This document shows positions 7,462 to 17,386 of a stretch of DNA of 41,815 nucleotides, piece after piece; position 1 is the stretch's first letter, and every line of letters begins with the position of its first letter. This DNA comes from an uncultured Robiginitomaculum sp. (lineage in GTDB: Bacteria > Pseudomonadota > Alphaproteobacteria > Caulobacterales > Maricaulaceae). Below the pieces are notes generated by a model that saw only the letters and a program-made list of their open reading frames with translations, did no database searches and was not told where the DNA came from. Both the position numbers and the translations under genes were made by a program. The stretch lies in assembly GCA_938010385.1 (NCBI GenBank), contig CALLVD010000013.1:1-41815 (forward strand), read 5' to 3'.

Positions 7462-8505
7462 ATGGCACTACCTGAATTTTCTATGCGTCAACTGCTCGAA
7501 GCGGGCGTTCACTTCGGTCACCAGACTCATCGCTGGAACCCGAAAATGGCGCCGTACATCTTTGGCGAGCGGTCAAACATCCACATTATGGACCTGTCCC
7601 AGACGGTTCCGCTTTTGCACCAAGCTTTGGTCAAGGCCCGCGACGTCGCCGCTTCCGGCGGCCGCATCATGTTTGTCGGCACAAAGCGTGCCGCATCTGA
7701 CGTTGTCAAAGAGAGCGCCACACGCTGCGCCCAGTATTACGTCAATCACCGCTGGCTCGGCGGCATGATGACCAACTGGTCAACAATTTCTCACTCCATT
7801 GCCCGCCTGCGCGAGCTTGAAGGCATTATGGAAAACGCGGCTACATCCGGCCTGACGAAAAAAGAACTGCTGAAATTGACTCGCGAGCAGGAAAAGCTCG
7901 ACCGCGCATTGGGCGGTATTAAAGACATGGGCGGCATTCCGTCCCTGATGTTTGTTATCGATACAAACAAAGAGTCGATTGCTATTCAGGAAGCCCGCAA
8001 GCTCGGCATTCCTGTCATCGCGATTTTGGATACAAACTGTAATCCTGACAATGCTGACTTCCCGATTCCGGGCAATGATGACGCTGCACGCGCCATCGGC
8101 CTTTACTGTGACCTGATGGCTGACGCTATCCTTGACGGCCTGGCCGAAGGCGCGAGCAAGTCCGGCGTTGACCTGGGCGCATCTGTCGACCCGCAGGAAA
8201 TGGCGCTTGATACGCCGAAGGCTGAAGCCCCTGCGGCAGAAGCAGCTCCTGCCAAAGCTGACGATGTCTCTTTGATTGACGGTGTTGGCCCGACTTACGC
8301 CAAGAAATTCGAAGCGGCCGGCCTGACAACATTTGCGTCTATCGCAATGCTTGACGATGCGGCGGTTGCGGCGCTTGAAGCTGAGCATGATTTCGGCGGC
8401 AAGATTGTTTCCGGCGAATGGCGTGAGCAAGCTAAAGAGCTGATGGAAGGCAAAGCGCCCCGCGCGAAAGCTGACCAAGCCAAAGCGGCTGCGGCCCAAG
8501 GCTAA
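7462..8505 (+). CDS. rpsB: 30S ribosomal protein S2 with C-terminal HhH extension
   Basis: S2 is a structural protein of the small ribosomal subunit. Residues 1 to about 230 carry the family sequence ([20 protein letters not shown], then [11 protein letters not shown] and [12 protein letters not shown]). At 347 residues it is about 100 longer than Escherichia coli S2. The extra part has an Ala/Pro-rich linker, a helix-hairpin-helix-like segment beginning [19 protein letters not shown] (from about residue 268), and a Lys/Ala-rich tail. Similar extensions exist in some other alphaproteobacterial S2 proteins. ATG 7462 follows AAAAGGAG. It is co-transcribed with tsf in most bacteria. Confidence 0.96.
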   Translation: MALPEFSMRQLLEAGVHFGHQTHRWNPKMAPYIFGERSNIHIMDLSQTVPLLHQALVKARDVAASGGRIMFVGTKRAASDVVKESATRCAQYYVNHRWLGGMMTNWSTISHSIARLRELEGIMENAATSGLTKKELLKLTREQEKLDRALGGIKDMGGIPSLMFVIDTNKESIAIQEARKLGIPVIAILDTNCNPDNADFPIPGNDDAARAIGLYCDLMADAILDGLAEGASKSGVDLGASVDPQEMALDTPKAEAPAAEAAPAKADDVSLIDGVGPTYAKKFEAAGLTTFASIAMLDDAAVAALEAEHDFGGKIVSGEWREQAKELMEGKAPRAKADQAKAAAAQG

Positions 8506-8517
8506 AGCGCCGGCCTT

Positions 8518-8540
8518 GCGCGCGTCTTGAACCGGCGCGC
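8518..8540 (+). other. GC-rich hairpin between rpsB and tsf
   Basis: GCGCGC at 8518-8523 can pair with GCGCGC at 8535-8540 across an 11-base loop. No T-run follows, so this is not a standard intrinsic terminator. It could be an attenuator or an mRNA-stability element that sets S2 and EF-Ts levels. Confidence 0.3.
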
Positions 8541-8608
8541 GCGGCTCCCACTTATCCTTTAAGACGCCTCGACCCTATTCGGGGCTTATTCACTCTATGG
8601 AGATTATT

Positions 8609-9529
8609 ATGGCGATCACAGCCGGAATGGTAAAAGAACTGCGCGAGAAAACAGGCGCAGGCATGATGGATTGCAAAAAAGCGCTCAACGAATCAGGCGG
8701 CGACTTGGAAGCAGCGGCAGATTGGCTGCGCACGAAAGGTATCGCGAAAGCGGACAAGAAATCCGGCCGCGTTGCTGCGGAAGGCCTGGTCGCGATTGCG
8801 TCCAAAGGAACGACTGCCACGCTGACAGAAGTTAACTCTGAAACTGACTTTGTTGCCCGTAACGAAGAGTTCCAACAAGCCGTCGCGCACATTGCTGAGC
8901 TGTCTTTGGACGCCGGCGGTGACACTGCAAAATTGGCGGGAATGAAAACAAACACAGGTGAAACTGTTACTGAGTTTTTGGTCACGAAAGTTGCCAAAAT
9001 CGGTGAAAATATGAGCCTGCGCCGCACATCCTCCGTCAGCGTTGATGAAGGTGTTGTCACGTCTTATATGCATAACGCTGTTGCGCAGGGCCTGGGTAAA
9101 ATCGGCGTTCTGGTCGGCTTAAAATCCGGCGGCGACAAAGCTGTTTTGGAAGATTTAGGTAAAAAAATCGCCATGCACGTTGCGGCGACCGCGCCTTTGG
9201 CTTTGTCCGTAGATGCGCTTGATCCGGCAGCTGTTCAAAAAGAGCGTGACGCTTTGATTGCTGAGGCGCGCGAGTCCGGCAAGCCCGAAGCGATTATCGA
9301 AAAAATGGTCGATGGCCGCATGAGCAAGTTCTACAAAGAGTCTGTTTTACTTGAGCAAATCTTTGTCATGGACGGCGAGCGTACGATTTCCAAAGTCGTC
9401 GAAGATGCCGCCAAAGACGCCGGCGGCGCTATTGAGCTGACTGCATTTGAGCGTATGGCTCTGGGCGAAGGTATTGAGAAAAAAGAAGAAGATTTTGCCG
9501 CTGAAGTTGCCGCAACACGCGGCAGCTAA
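8609..9529 (+). CDS. tsf: translation elongation factor Ts
   Basis: EF-Ts exchanges GDP for GTP on EF-Tu. The 306-residue product begins MAITAGMVKELREKTGAGMM, with the N-terminal UBA-like domain motif TGAGMMDCKKAL. The family signature around LTEVNSETDFVARN (about residues 72-85) is present. ATG 8609 has GGAG six bases upstream and matches the family N-terminus better than an ATG 12 bases earlier. It lies between rpsB and pyrH in the usual translation cluster. Confidence 0.97.
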   Translation: MAITAGMVKELREKTGAGMMDCKKALNESGGDLEAAADWLRTKGIAKADKKSGRVAAEGLVAIASKGTTATLTEVNSETDFVARNEEFQQAVAHIAELSLDAGGDTAKLAGMKTNTGETVTEFLVTKVAKIGENMSLRRTSSVSVDEGVVTSYMHNAVAQGLGKIGVLVGLKSGGDKAVLEDLGKKIAMHVAATAPLALSVDALDPAAVQKERDALIAEARESGKPEAIIEKMVDGRMSKFYKESVLLEQIFVMDGERTISKVVEDAAKDAGGAIELTAFERMALGEGIEKKEEDFAAEVAATRGS

Positions 9530-9548
9530 GCGCTGTAAAAATTTTATC

Positions 9549-9578
9549 CCTGCGCGCCGGTTTGAATTGGCGCGCAGG
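9549..9578 (+). terminator. hairpin between tsf and pyrH
   Basis: A 10-bp perfect GC-rich stem (9549-9558 with 9569-9578) with a 10-base loop, 20 bases after the tsf stop. The tail (ATTTAAATCT) is only weakly T-rich, so it may be a partial terminator. Confidence 0.45.
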
Positions 9579-9638
9579 ATTTAAATCTGTATTGTCCCTT
9601 TATGAATCGGCACTGTCCGCCGCATAGAGGGATTTTTT

Positions 9639-10361
9639 ATGCCTAAACCATCGGCCCGTTATAAACGCGTTTTGCTTAAAGTCTCCGGCGAAGCCTTAAT
9701 GGGCTCGCAAGCTTACGGCATTGACGTGGCGATGACTGACAAAATCGCCAAAGAGGTCAAGCAGGCGTTTGATAAAGGCGTCGAAATCGCGCTTGTGATT
9801 GGCGGCGGCAATATTTTTCGCGGCCTGTCTGCGGCCGCCAGCGGGATTGAGCGCGCCACAGCTGACTATATGGGTATGCTCGCCACCGTTATGAATGCGC
9901 TCGCTATGCAAAGCGCGCTGGAGCGCCAAGGCCTTGATACGCGCGTTATGTCCGCCATTCCGATGACCACAGTTTGCGAGCCCTATATCCGCCGGCGCGC
10001 CGTTCGGCATTTGGAAAAAGGGCGCGTGGTTATTTTCGCCGCCGGCACCGGCAATCCGTTCTTCACCACAGACACGGCGGCGGCCTTGCGCGCGGCAGAG
10101 ATGGGCTGTGACGCGCTGCTGAAGGGCACGCAAGTTGACGGGGTCTATGACAGTGATCCGAAATCAAACCCGGACGCCAAGCGATATGACACGCTCAGCT
10201 ATATGGACGTTATCTCCCGCGATTTGCGCGTTATGGATACCTCGGCTGTGACCTTGATGCGCGACAATAATATCCCCATAATTGTCTTTTCAATCCATAC
10301 GCCCGGCGGTTTTGAAACTGTCATGGCCGGCGACGGCGTGTGTACCGTTATTAATTCTTGA
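9639..10361 (+). CDS. pyrH: UMP kinase
   Basis: This enzyme phosphorylates UMP to UDP with ATP in pyrimidine nucleotide synthesis. The 240-residue product has the amino-acid-kinase-fold features [15 protein letters not shown] at the N-terminus, [12 protein letters not shown] (about residues 52-63) and [21 protein letters not shown]. The length equals that of the family. It sits in the standard tsf-pyrH-frr order. Confidence 0.97.
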   Translation: MPKPSARYKRVLLKVSGEALMGSQAYGIDVAMTDKIAKEVKQAFDKGVEIALVIGGGNIFRGLSAAASGIERATADYMGMLATVMNALAMQSALERQGLDTRVMSAIPMTTVCEPYIRRRAVRHLEKGRVVIFAAGTGNPFFTTDTAAALRAAEMGCDALLKGTQVDGVYDSDPKSNPDAKRYDTLSYMDVISRDLRVMDTSAVTLMRDNNIPIIVFSIHTPGGFETVMAGDGVCTVINS

Positions 10362-10421
10362 TTTGGCCGTTATACGGCCGGATTACCGCAATAAAAGCTC
10401 TGCTTGTAAAAGGAGTCCCTC

Positions 10422-10982
10422 ATGTCAGATGAGTATGATCTGAAAGATTTAAAACGCCGCATGGACGGTGCCTTATCCTCATTGCGCACGGAATTTTCCG
10501 GCCTGCGTACCGGGCGCGCCCATACGGCTTTGCTCGATAATATCACGGTGGAGGCTTACGGCTCTATGGTGCCGATTAATCAGGTCGGCGCTGTTTCTGC
10601 GCCGGAGCCGCGCATGCTGACCGTGCAGGTCTGGGATAAGAACTCGCTCGCGGCTGTCGAGAAAGCGCTGCGTAATTCAAATCTGGGCATAAACCCGATG
10701 TCTGACGGACAGCTTATCCGCATTCCGATGCCGCCGCTGACGGAAGAACGCCGTAAGGATTTGGTCAAAGTCGCGGGCGGTTATGCCGAGCAGGCCAAGA
10801 TTGCCGTGCGCAACGTACGCCGTGACGGCATGGAAATGCTTAAGCGTGATGAAAAGGCCGGGGACATTTCCGAAGACGAGCAAAAGCGCGCCGAGAAGGA
10901 TGTCCAAGACGCCACTGACAGTTTCATCAAGCAAATCGACGAAACGCTTGAAACGAAAACTGCTGAAATTATGCAAGTCTAG
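10422..10982 (+). CDS. frr: ribosome recycling factor
   Basis: RRF acts with EF-G to split post-termination ribosomes. The 186-residue product has the two-domain family pattern: [17 protein letters not shown] in the N-terminal helix, [14 protein letters not shown] in the middle and a long C-terminal helix containing [25 protein letters not shown] precedes the start. uppS begins 5 bases after the stop. Confidence 0.97.
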   Translation: MSDEYDLKDLKRRMDGALSSLRTEFSGLRTGRAHTALLDNITVEAYGSMVPINQVGAVSAPEPRMLTVQVWDKNSLAAVEKALRNSNLGINPMSDGQLIRIPMPPLTEERRKDLVKVAGGYAEQAKIAVRNVRRDGMEMLKRDEKAGDISEDEQKRAEKDVQDATDSFIKQIDETLETKTAEIMQV

Positions 10983-10987
10983 GATTG

Positions 10988-11710
10988 ATGGCGGGGACCC
11001 CAAATAACGGGCAAGCGCCCCATATCGCCATTATCATGGACGGTAACGGACGGTGGGCCAAGGCCCGGCATCGTCCGCGCGTGTTCGGTCACCGCGAAGG
11101 CGTAAAAACCGTGCGCCGCACTGTCGAGGATGCCCGCGATTTGGGTATTACCTGTCTGACGCTGTATTCTTTTTCGACAGAAAACTGGACCCGGCCGCGC
11201 GCGGAAATCGCCGCTCTGTTTGATCTGCTTCATCGCTATATCGACAGTGATTTAGAGCAGCTGAAGTCAGAAGGCGTTCGCGTTCGCATTATCGGCTCGC
11301 GCGAAGGACTGTCTGATGACCTCTTGAGCGTTATCAACCGCACGGAGTCCGAAACGGCCCATAACGACAAATTCAGCCTGAACATCGCCTTTAACTATGG
11401 CGGGCGCGATGAACTTTTGCGGGCGACTAAAAAGGCTATGGACAGCGGGCTGGAAAGCAGTGAGCTGACCCCTGAGCGGCTGGAGACCTTTTTGGACACC
11501 GCCGGCCTGCCAAGCCCGGATTTGGTTATTCGCACAAGCGGGGAGTATCGCATCAGCAACTTCCTGCTTTGGCAAGCGGCCTATGCCGAGTTTGTGTTCA
11601 CCGATGTTTTGTGGCCCGATTTCACCCGCAAAGATTTGCAAAGCGCGCTTGAAAGCTATGCGCGTCGCGAACGCCGGTTTGGCAATGTCAATAAAGCGGA
11701 CGTCGCGTAA
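10988..11710 (+). CDS. uppS: isoprenyl (undecaprenyl) diphosphate synthase
   Basis: A cis-prenyltransferase that makes the C55 lipid carrier used for peptidoglycan and surface polysaccharides. The 240-residue product shows the catalytic motif HIAIIMDGNGRWAKAR near residues 12-27, YSFSTENWTRP, RTSGEYRISNFLLWQAAYAE and FTDVLWPDF, all diagnostic. ATG 10988 is preferred over a TTG one codon upstream. cdsA follows after 2 bases, so the genes are likely coupled. Confidence 0.96.
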   Translation: MAGTPNNGQAPHIAIIMDGNGRWAKARHRPRVFGHREGVKTVRRTVEDARDLGITCLTLYSFSTENWTRPRAEIAALFDLLHRYIDSDLEQLKSEGVRVRIIGSREGLSDDLLSVINRTESETAHNDKFSLNIAFNYGGRDELLRATKKAMDSGLESSELTPERLETFLDTAGLPSPDLVIRTSGEYRISNFLLWQAAYAEFVFTDVLWPDFTRKDLQSALESYARRERRFGNVNKADVA

Positions 11711-11712
11711 TC

Positions 11713-12540
11713 GTGGACATCCCCAAAAAGCCGATCTTCTCTGATCTGAAAACCCGCGCCACGGTCGGCATTATACTGGCCGTGGTCTTGCTGCTGCCTG
11801 TGTTTGCAGGCGGCTATTGGTTCTTGGGCTTGGCCCTGCTCATCGGCCTGCGGCTTGTTTGGGAATGGGTGCGCATGTCGGATAAAAAGGCCGGTCTGCT
11901 CGCTTATGCTATCCCCCTCATCGCTATGGCCGGCAGCGTTTGGTATGGCTGGCATCAAGATTGGGGCTATGCGTGGGGCTTTGCGATTGGCGGCGCGATC
12001 GCCGCGGGGGCCGAGCGCGTTGTGCGCGGAGGTATGGCGTGGTCCGTTTTCGGTTTTCTCTATATGGTCATTCCGACTCTGGCTATGGTTTATATACGCG
12101 GTCCTGAAAACTGGTTTGACGGGCAGGGCATCAGCAAAATGGCTTATGTTATCGCCATCGTCGCCTTTGCCGATATTTTTGCCTATCTGACGGGCTCTAA
12201 GTTTAAGGGGCCGAAAATTGCGCCTAAGCTCAGCCCGAATAAAACATGGTCGGGGTTTACCGGCGGCCTTATCGGCGGCTGCATTGCCGGCGCCGTTGCG
12301 GCCGTGATTATCGGGTTTAGCCCCATTTTAGGTTTTTTCCTCGCCGTGCCGATTGCGATTTTCTCCGTGGTCGGCGACTTTCTGGAGAGCGGGCTTAAGC
12401 GCCGGCTTAACGTTAAAGACACAGGCGGGATTTTGCCGGGGCATGGCGGATTTTTAGACCGGCTGGACGCCCTTATGTTTGCCATGACTGTTTTCGCCAT
12501 TGTTGCGATTTTGGTCCCTGATTTGTGGCCGATGGCATAG
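11713..12540 (+). CDS. cdsA: phosphatidate cytidylyltransferase
   Basis: This integral membrane enzyme makes CDP-diacylglycerol from phosphatidate and CTP, the branch point of phospholipid synthesis. The 275-residue product has multiple membrane helices and the CdsA signature near the C-terminus (SGLKRRLNVKD followed by GHGGFLDRLD, about residues 226-252). The start is GTG, two bases after uppS. dxr begins on the next base after the stop. Confidence 0.95.
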   Translation: MDIPKKPIFSDLKTRATVGIILAVVLLLPVFAGGYWFLGLALLIGLRLVWEWVRMSDKKAGLLAYAIPLIAMAGSVWYGWHQDWGYAWGFAIGGAIAAGAERVVRGGMAWSVFGFLYMVIPTLAMVYIRGPENWFDGQGISKMAYVIAIVAFADIFAYLTGSKFKGPKIAPKLSPNKTWSGFTGGLIGGCIAGAVAAVIIGFSPILGFFLAVPIAIFSVVGDFLESGLKRRLNVKDTGGILPGHGGFLDRLDALMFAMTVFAIVAILVPDLWPMA

Positions 12541-13710
12541 ATGACGCGGCGCATTTCAATACTCGGAGCCACAGGCTCTATCGGCCTGTCTACGCTTGAT
12601 TTAGTGCGCCGCGCGCAGCCCGGAGACTTTAAGGTCGTTGCCCTGACAGCCAATAGCAGTGCCGAGGCGCTTGCCGATTTGGCGCTGGAGTTTCGGCCCG
12701 AAATCGTCGCTCTGGCAGACCCTGCCAATGTCAAAACCCTGTCACAAAAACTGGCCGGCAACGGCATAGAGATTGTGACCGGCGAGGACGGCGTGATTGA
12801 AGCCGCCGCCCGCCCGGCCGATTTTTGCATGGCAGCTATTGTCGGCGCGGCGGGCCTTGCGCCGACGCTAAAGGCTGTAGAGCAGGGCGCGCATTTGGGT
12901 TTGGCGAATAAAGAATGTCTGGTTTGCGCCGGGGATTTGTTCACGGATGCTGTGGCAAAGAGCGGGGCGGTTTTACTCCCGGTCGACTCGGAACATAATG
13001 CAATTTTTCAGGTGCTGGAGACCAAGCAGCCGGAAGCCGTACGCCGCATCATATTGACCGCGTCCGGCGGCCCGTTTCGCAGCAAAACGGCGCAGCAGCT
13101 TAAATCCGTGACCCGCGAAGATGCGCTCAATCATCCCGTTTGGTCCATGGGCGCGAAGATATCGATTGATTCCTCGACCCTGTTCAACAAAGGGCTTGAG
13201 CTGATTGAGGCAAGCTATTTGTTTGCCCGCCCGTCTTCGCAAATTGACATCATTATTCACCCGCAATCCGTCGTGCATTCCATGGTCGAATATATTGACG
13301 GCAGCGTGCTCGCGCAGCTTGGCAGCCCCGACATGCGCACGCCGATTGCCTACGCTATGGCCTGGCCGGAGCGCATGGAAGCGCCGGTGGAAAGGCTTGA
13401 TTTTGCCAAGACAGCAAAGCTGGAATTTGAAGCGCCGGATGAGGTTCGCTTCCCGGCGCTGCGTCTGGCCCGCACGGCGCTTGAGACCGGCGGTCATGCG
13501 CCCAATATCATGAACGCCGCCAATGAAATCGCCGTACAGGCCTTTTTGGACGGTGAAATCCCTTATCTTGGTATTGCCGCGACCGTAGAGGCTGTTTTAG
13601 AGGCGGCCGGCGCTGCACAAACCCTTTCCCAACGCCCGAGCTCTGTGGCAAATGTTATTGAAACGGACGCTATGGCACGACGCTTAGCGCGCGGCATTAT
13701 TGAAGCCTAA
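12541..13710 (+). CDS. dxr: 1-deoxy-D-xylulose-5-phosphate reductoisomerase
   Basis: Dxr is the first committed enzyme of the MEP isoprenoid pathway (DXP to MEP, NADPH-dependent). The 389-residue product starts MTRRISILGATGSIGLSTLD (the dinucleotide-binding loop). It has LPVDSEHNAIFQVLE (metal and substrate binding) and ASGGPFRSK, PVWSMGAKISIDSSTLFNKG and IHPQSVVHSMVEY, which are strongly conserved. It abuts cdsA and precedes rseP, the usual order. Confidence 0.97.
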   Translation: MTRRISILGATGSIGLSTLDLVRRAQPGDFKVVALTANSSAEALADLALEFRPEIVALADPANVKTLSQKLAGNGIEIVTGEDGVIEAAARPADFCMAAIVGAAGLAPTLKAVEQGAHLGLANKECLVCAGDLFTDAVAKSGAVLLPVDSEHNAIFQVLETKQPEAVRRIILTASGGPFRSKTAQQLKSVTREDALNHPVWSMGAKISIDSSTLFNKGLELIEASYLFARPSSQIDIIIHPQSVVHSMVEYIDGSVLAQLGSPDMRTPIAYAMAWPERMEAPVERLDFAKTAKLEFEAPDEVRFPALRLARTALETGGHAPNIMNAANEIAVQAFLDGEIPYLGIAATVEAVLEAAGAAQTLSQRPSSVANVIETDAMARRLARGIIEA

Positions 13711-13727
13711 AAAGCAGGGAGGGCGGT

Positions 13728-14927
13728 ATGATTACATGGATTTTACTGGCGGCTCTCGCGATTGCCTCTTTCATCGCTGTGCTGTCTTTTTTGGTGTTCT
13801 TTCACGAGCTGGGTCATTACAGCGTCGGGCGCTTATTCGGCGTCGCCGTTGAGAAATTCTCTATCGGATTTGGCCGTCCTGTTGTGTCATGGAAAGCCAA
13901 ATCCGGCACGCAATGGCAAATTTCGCGCATTCCGCTGGGCGGCTACGTCAAGTTTTTGGGCGACGCCGGCGCGGCCAGTAATCCGGACCAAGCGCAGCTG
14001 GACGAAATTCGCGCCAAAATCGATATGGAGCAGGGCGCCGGCGTGGCCGACAGCTGTTTTCACTTCAAACCGCTTTGGCAACGCGCCCTGATTGTTTTGG
14101 CCGGCCCGATTGCTAATTTCATCCTTGCCGTCCTGATTTATGCCGGCCTGGCGTGGGGCGTCGGTTCGACCGACCTTAAAGCTGTCGCTGGCGAGATAAA
14201 ACCGGGGCAGGCGGCAGAAGCCGGGGGCATGATGGTCGGCGATGAAATCCTGACCATGAACGGCAAGGACACAAGCACGTATTCCCAGGTTATGATGACC
14301 GTTGCCCTGAACGCAGGCGAGCCTTTGGCGGTTAAAGTGCTGCGAGACGGGGAAGAAAAGACGTTGATGATTACGCCGCGCAAAACAGAGCGCGAGGATG
14401 CCATTGGCGGCAATAACAATATCGGCTTTATCGGCATGGGCTTTGATAATGATCCGTCATTAATTACGTTTCGCGAATACGGGCCGATAGAGAGTTTGGG
14501 ATACGGCGTTTCAGAACTGGGGCGCTCCTTATCGTCTACAGGGCGCTATATCGGACGAATTTTTACCGGGAAGGAAGACGGTAAACAGCTGGGCAGCGTT
14601 GTCAAAATTGCAGCGATTACCGGGAAGGTCGCCATCGATTCGGTGCAGACAGAAGCGACGCCTGCACAGCGTGCAAAATTGCTGTTTTACCGCTTAATTT
14701 CATTGGCTGCCGCCATTTCTATCGGCTTGGGTGTCGCAAATTTAATGCCAATTCCCGTGCTTGATGGTGGACATTTGGTCTACTATGGCTATGAAGCGAT
14801 AGCGGGTAAGCCGCTGAGCCGGGAAAAGCAGGAATTCGGTTTCCGAATCGGGGTATCCCTTCTTCTGGCTTTGTTTGTATTTTTGACGTGGAATGACATT
14901 GGGTATGTACGCAGCTTATTCTCCTAA
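13728..14927 (+). CDS. rseP: RIP metalloprotease RseP
   Basis: A membrane-embedded site-2 protease that cleaves anti-sigma factors and leftover signal peptides. The 399-residue product has HELGH (zinc site, about residues 27-31) in the first membrane helix and a PDZ domain in the middle (GQAAEAGGMMVGDEILTMNG). The third zinc ligand lies in LMPIPVLDGGHL near the C-terminus. Its end overlaps the start of bamA. Confidence 0.95.
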   Translation: MITWILLAALAIASFIAVLSFLVFFHELGHYSVGRLFGVAVEKFSIGFGRPVVSWKAKSGTQWQISRIPLGGYVKFLGDAGAASNPDQAQLDEIRAKIDMEQGAGVADSCFHFKPLWQRALIVLAGPIANFILAVLIYAGLAWGVGSTDLKAVAGEIKPGQAAEAGGMMVGDEILTMNGKDTSTYSQVMMTVALNAGEPLAVKVLRDGEEKTLMITPRKTEREDAIGGNNNIGFIGMGFDNDPSLITFREYGPIESLGYGVSELGRSLSSTGRYIGRIFTGKEDGKQLGSVVKIAAITGKVAIDSVQTEATPAQRAKLLFYRLISLAAAISIGLGVANLMPIPVLDGGHLVYYGYEAIAGKPLSREKQEFGFRIGVSLLLALFVFLTWNDIGYVRSLFS

Positions 14928-17343
14928 ACAGCCCGTTCTCGTTCGGCTTTTCCTGACGATGTGTGCCGCCTTTCTTATGGTCAGCGCGCCTGCCGTAATG
15001 GCGCAAGGCGCTGCGCCGGCAGAGCAGGCCGCTCCGACGCGCATCAACTCTATCCGCGTGGTTGGCAATCAGCGTATTGAAGCCAATACTGTTGCTTCAT
15101 ACCTGCTCATCCAACCCGGCGATCGTTACAGTGAAGAGCGCATCGATTTGTCGATTAAAACGTTGTTCGCAACCGGCCTGTTCGCGGACGTTCTCATTGA
15201 GCCAAATGGCGGCGATCTTCTTATTCGCGTTATTGAAAACCCGATTATCAACCGCGTGATTATTGAAGGCAATAAAGCCCTTAAGAAAGACAAGATTACC
15301 GACGAAGTCGAGGCCAAGCCCCGCTCCGTCTTTACCCGCGCTAAGGCGCAGGCAGACGTGCAGCGCATTATTGAGCTTTACCGCGTGTCCGGCCGTTTTG
15401 CCGCCGACGTCACGCCGAAAGTCGTGCAGCAAGCACAAAACCGCGTCGACTTGATTTTTGAAATCAACGAAGGCCCGACCTCCGGCGTGAAGCGCATCAA
15501 CTTTATCGGAAACACGGAATATTCAGACAAGCGCCTTCGCAATGAATTGGCGACAGAAGAATCCCGTTGGTTCCGCTTCTTCTCCTCGAATGACAATTAC
15601 GACCCGAACCGCCTCGAATTTGATCGCGAGCAATTGCGGACTTTTTATACGGATCGCGGATTTGCGGATTTCCGCGTTGTCTCCGCTCTGGCCGAACTGA
15701 CGCCGGATCAGGAAGACTTCTACATCACCTTCACATTAGACGAGGGCGAGGAATATACATGGGGTGATATCGACGTCAAAACAGAGCTCGAAACGCTTAA
15801 TGAAGACGTGCTGCGCCGCTTGGTTCCGATCAAGACCGGCGAGATTTATCAGGCCAGTAAGGTCGAGAGCGCGATTGAAGGGCTGACCTTCGCTGCCGGC
15901 GCCTCAGGCTATGCTTTTGTCGACATTCAGCCGCGCATTAAACGTAACCGCGATACCAATACGGTTGACCTGACTTTTGAAATTAAAGAAGGTCCTCGGG
16001 TCTACATTGAGCGCATCGACATTATCGGAAATACGACCACGCTTGATTATGTCATTCGCCGCGAAATGGAGCTGGTAGAAGGCGACGCCTTTAACCGCGT
16101 TTTGCTTGACCGGTCTAAAAACCGCATTCGCGCCCTGCGCTTTTTTGAACCCCAAGACGGTGTTGAGATTACGGAAACTCAAGGCAGCAAGCCGGACCGC
16201 GCGGTTGTGCAGGTCAAAGTGGTTGAGCAGCCGACCGGTGAGCTGTCCTTCTCTGCCGGCTTCTCCTCTGCCGATGCGTTCTTGGTGGATTTGTCAATTT
16301 CACAGCGCAATCTGCGCGGACGCGGACAGCAATTACGGTTTTTAATTCGCGCCAGTTCTAACCGCCAGGAAATCGACGCCAGCTTTACAGAGCCGCGCTT
16401 TCTGGGCCGTAATTTGGCCGCCGGCATCCAGTTGTTTGATGTAACGAATGACTTCTTGGAAGAGGCGGGCTTCCGGTCACAGCGTACCGGCGGGCAGTTA
16501 ACCCTCGGCTTCCCGGTCACAGAATATACAGCCTTGCAAGCGCGATATGCGCTTCGCAAGGAAGAAGTTACCGTTCCGAATATCAGCTGTTTTCTCCCGG
16601 ACGGTTCGCCTGATCCGGCGGCGATCTTAAACCCGCAAACGGCCAGCCTGTGTAGCCAAGCCGTTGAAGGCGGACGGATTACGTCCAGCCTCGGCTACAC
16701 ATTCAGCTGGGACCGCAGAAACGATCCGATTGAACCGACGCGCGGCTTTGACGTGCGCCTGTCGCAAGACTTCGCCGGCATTGGCGGGGACGCGAAATAT
16801 CTGCGCTCAGAGATTGTGGCCAATACTTATTACGGCATTTTCAAAGACGTGATTGCCTCCGGTAAATTCTCCGGCGGTTACATCCAGGGTTTTGCAAATG
16901 ACCCGATCCAAATTAACGACCGTTTCTTTAAAGGGGCGAACTCCTTCCGCGGCTTTGATAATGCCGGCTTGGGTCCGCGTGTTATTCAGCGCAATGCTTT
17001 GGGTGAAGTTGTCAATCGCGGTAACGCTCTGGGCGGTAATCTATATGCTATTGGTGCTGCTGAGGTGAGTTTTCCGCTTGGCCTTCCTGAACAATATGGC
17101 ATCTTAGGGTCCTTATTTGTTGAGGCCGGTACGGTCGGAATTTTGGACGAGCAATTTACGAATGTTGACCCGAATGCACAATTTGAAATCGTTGATGACG
17201 CCACATTGCGGGCGGTTGTCGGCGCTTCCATTTTCTGGGAATCACCATTTGGCCCTATCCGATTTGACTTTTCCAAAGATCTCGCAAGTGAGGATTATGA
17301 CCGGACGAAATCGTTCCAGTTTACCCAACGTACACGCTTCTAG
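14893..17343 (+). CDS. bamA: outer membrane protein assembly factor BamA
   Basis: BamA is the core of the beta-barrel assembly machine. The product (816 residues from ATG 14893) has a signal peptide ending at VMAQG, then five POTRA domains (starting INSIRVVGNQRIEANTVASY). A C-terminal 16-strand barrel with an RGF-type motif (FKGANSFRGFDNAG) follows, ending in the aromatic residue Phe. The start is uncertain: ATG 14893 overlaps rseP by 35 bases and ATG 14905 by 23; both keep the signal peptide. It precedes skp, as in most Gram-negative bacteria. Confidence 0.96.
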   Translation: MTLGMYAAYSPKQPVLVRLFLTMCAAFLMVSAPAVMAQGAAPAEQAAPTRINSIRVVGNQRIEANTVASYLLIQPGDRYSEERIDLSIKTLFATGLFADVLIEPNGGDLLIRVIENPIINRVIIEGNKALKKDKITDEVEAKPRSVFTRAKAQADVQRIIELYRVSGRFAADVTPKVVQQAQNRVDLIFEINEGPTSGVKRINFIGNTEYSDKRLRNELATEESRWFRFFSSNDNYDPNRLEFDREQLRTFYTDRGFADFRVVSALAELTPDQEDFYITFTLDEGEEYTWGDIDVKTELETLNEDVLRRLVPIKTGEIYQASKVESAIEGLTFAAGASGYAFVDIQPRIKRNRDTNTVDLTFEIKEGPRVYIERIDIIGNTTTLDYVIRREMELVEGDAFNRVLLDRSKNRIRALRFFEPQDGVEITETQGSKPDRAVVQVKVVEQPTGELSFSAGFSSADAFLVDLSISQRNLRGRGQQLRFLIRASSNRQEIDASFTEPRFLGRNLAAGIQLFDVTNDFLEEAGFRSQRTGGQLTLGFPVTEYTALQARYALRKEEVTVPNISCFLPDGSPDPAAILNPQTASLCSQAVEGGRITSSLGYTFSWDRRNDPIEPTRGFDVRLSQDFAGIGGDAKYLRSEIVANTYYGIFKDVIASGKFSGGYIQGFANDPIQINDRFFKGANSFRGFDNAGLGPRVIQRNALGEVVNRGNALGGNLYAIGAAEVSFPLGLPEQYGILGSLFVEAGTVGILDEQFTNVDPNAQFEIVDDATLRAVVGASIFWESPFGPIRFDFSKDLASEDYDRTKSFQFTQRTRF

Positions 17344-17386
17344 CGTTTCCACGGCCGCTATAGGCGGCACATAGAAAGACTACACC

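Noticed and set aside
7780-8499. Long minus-strand open frame (about 239 codons) across rpsB
   Set aside because: The opposite strand encodes S2 with unmistakable family motifs; the antisense product has no recognisable features.
10364-10378. Short GGCCG/CGGCC hairpin between pyrH and frr
   Set aside because: Only 5 bp and no T-run; not enough for a terminator.
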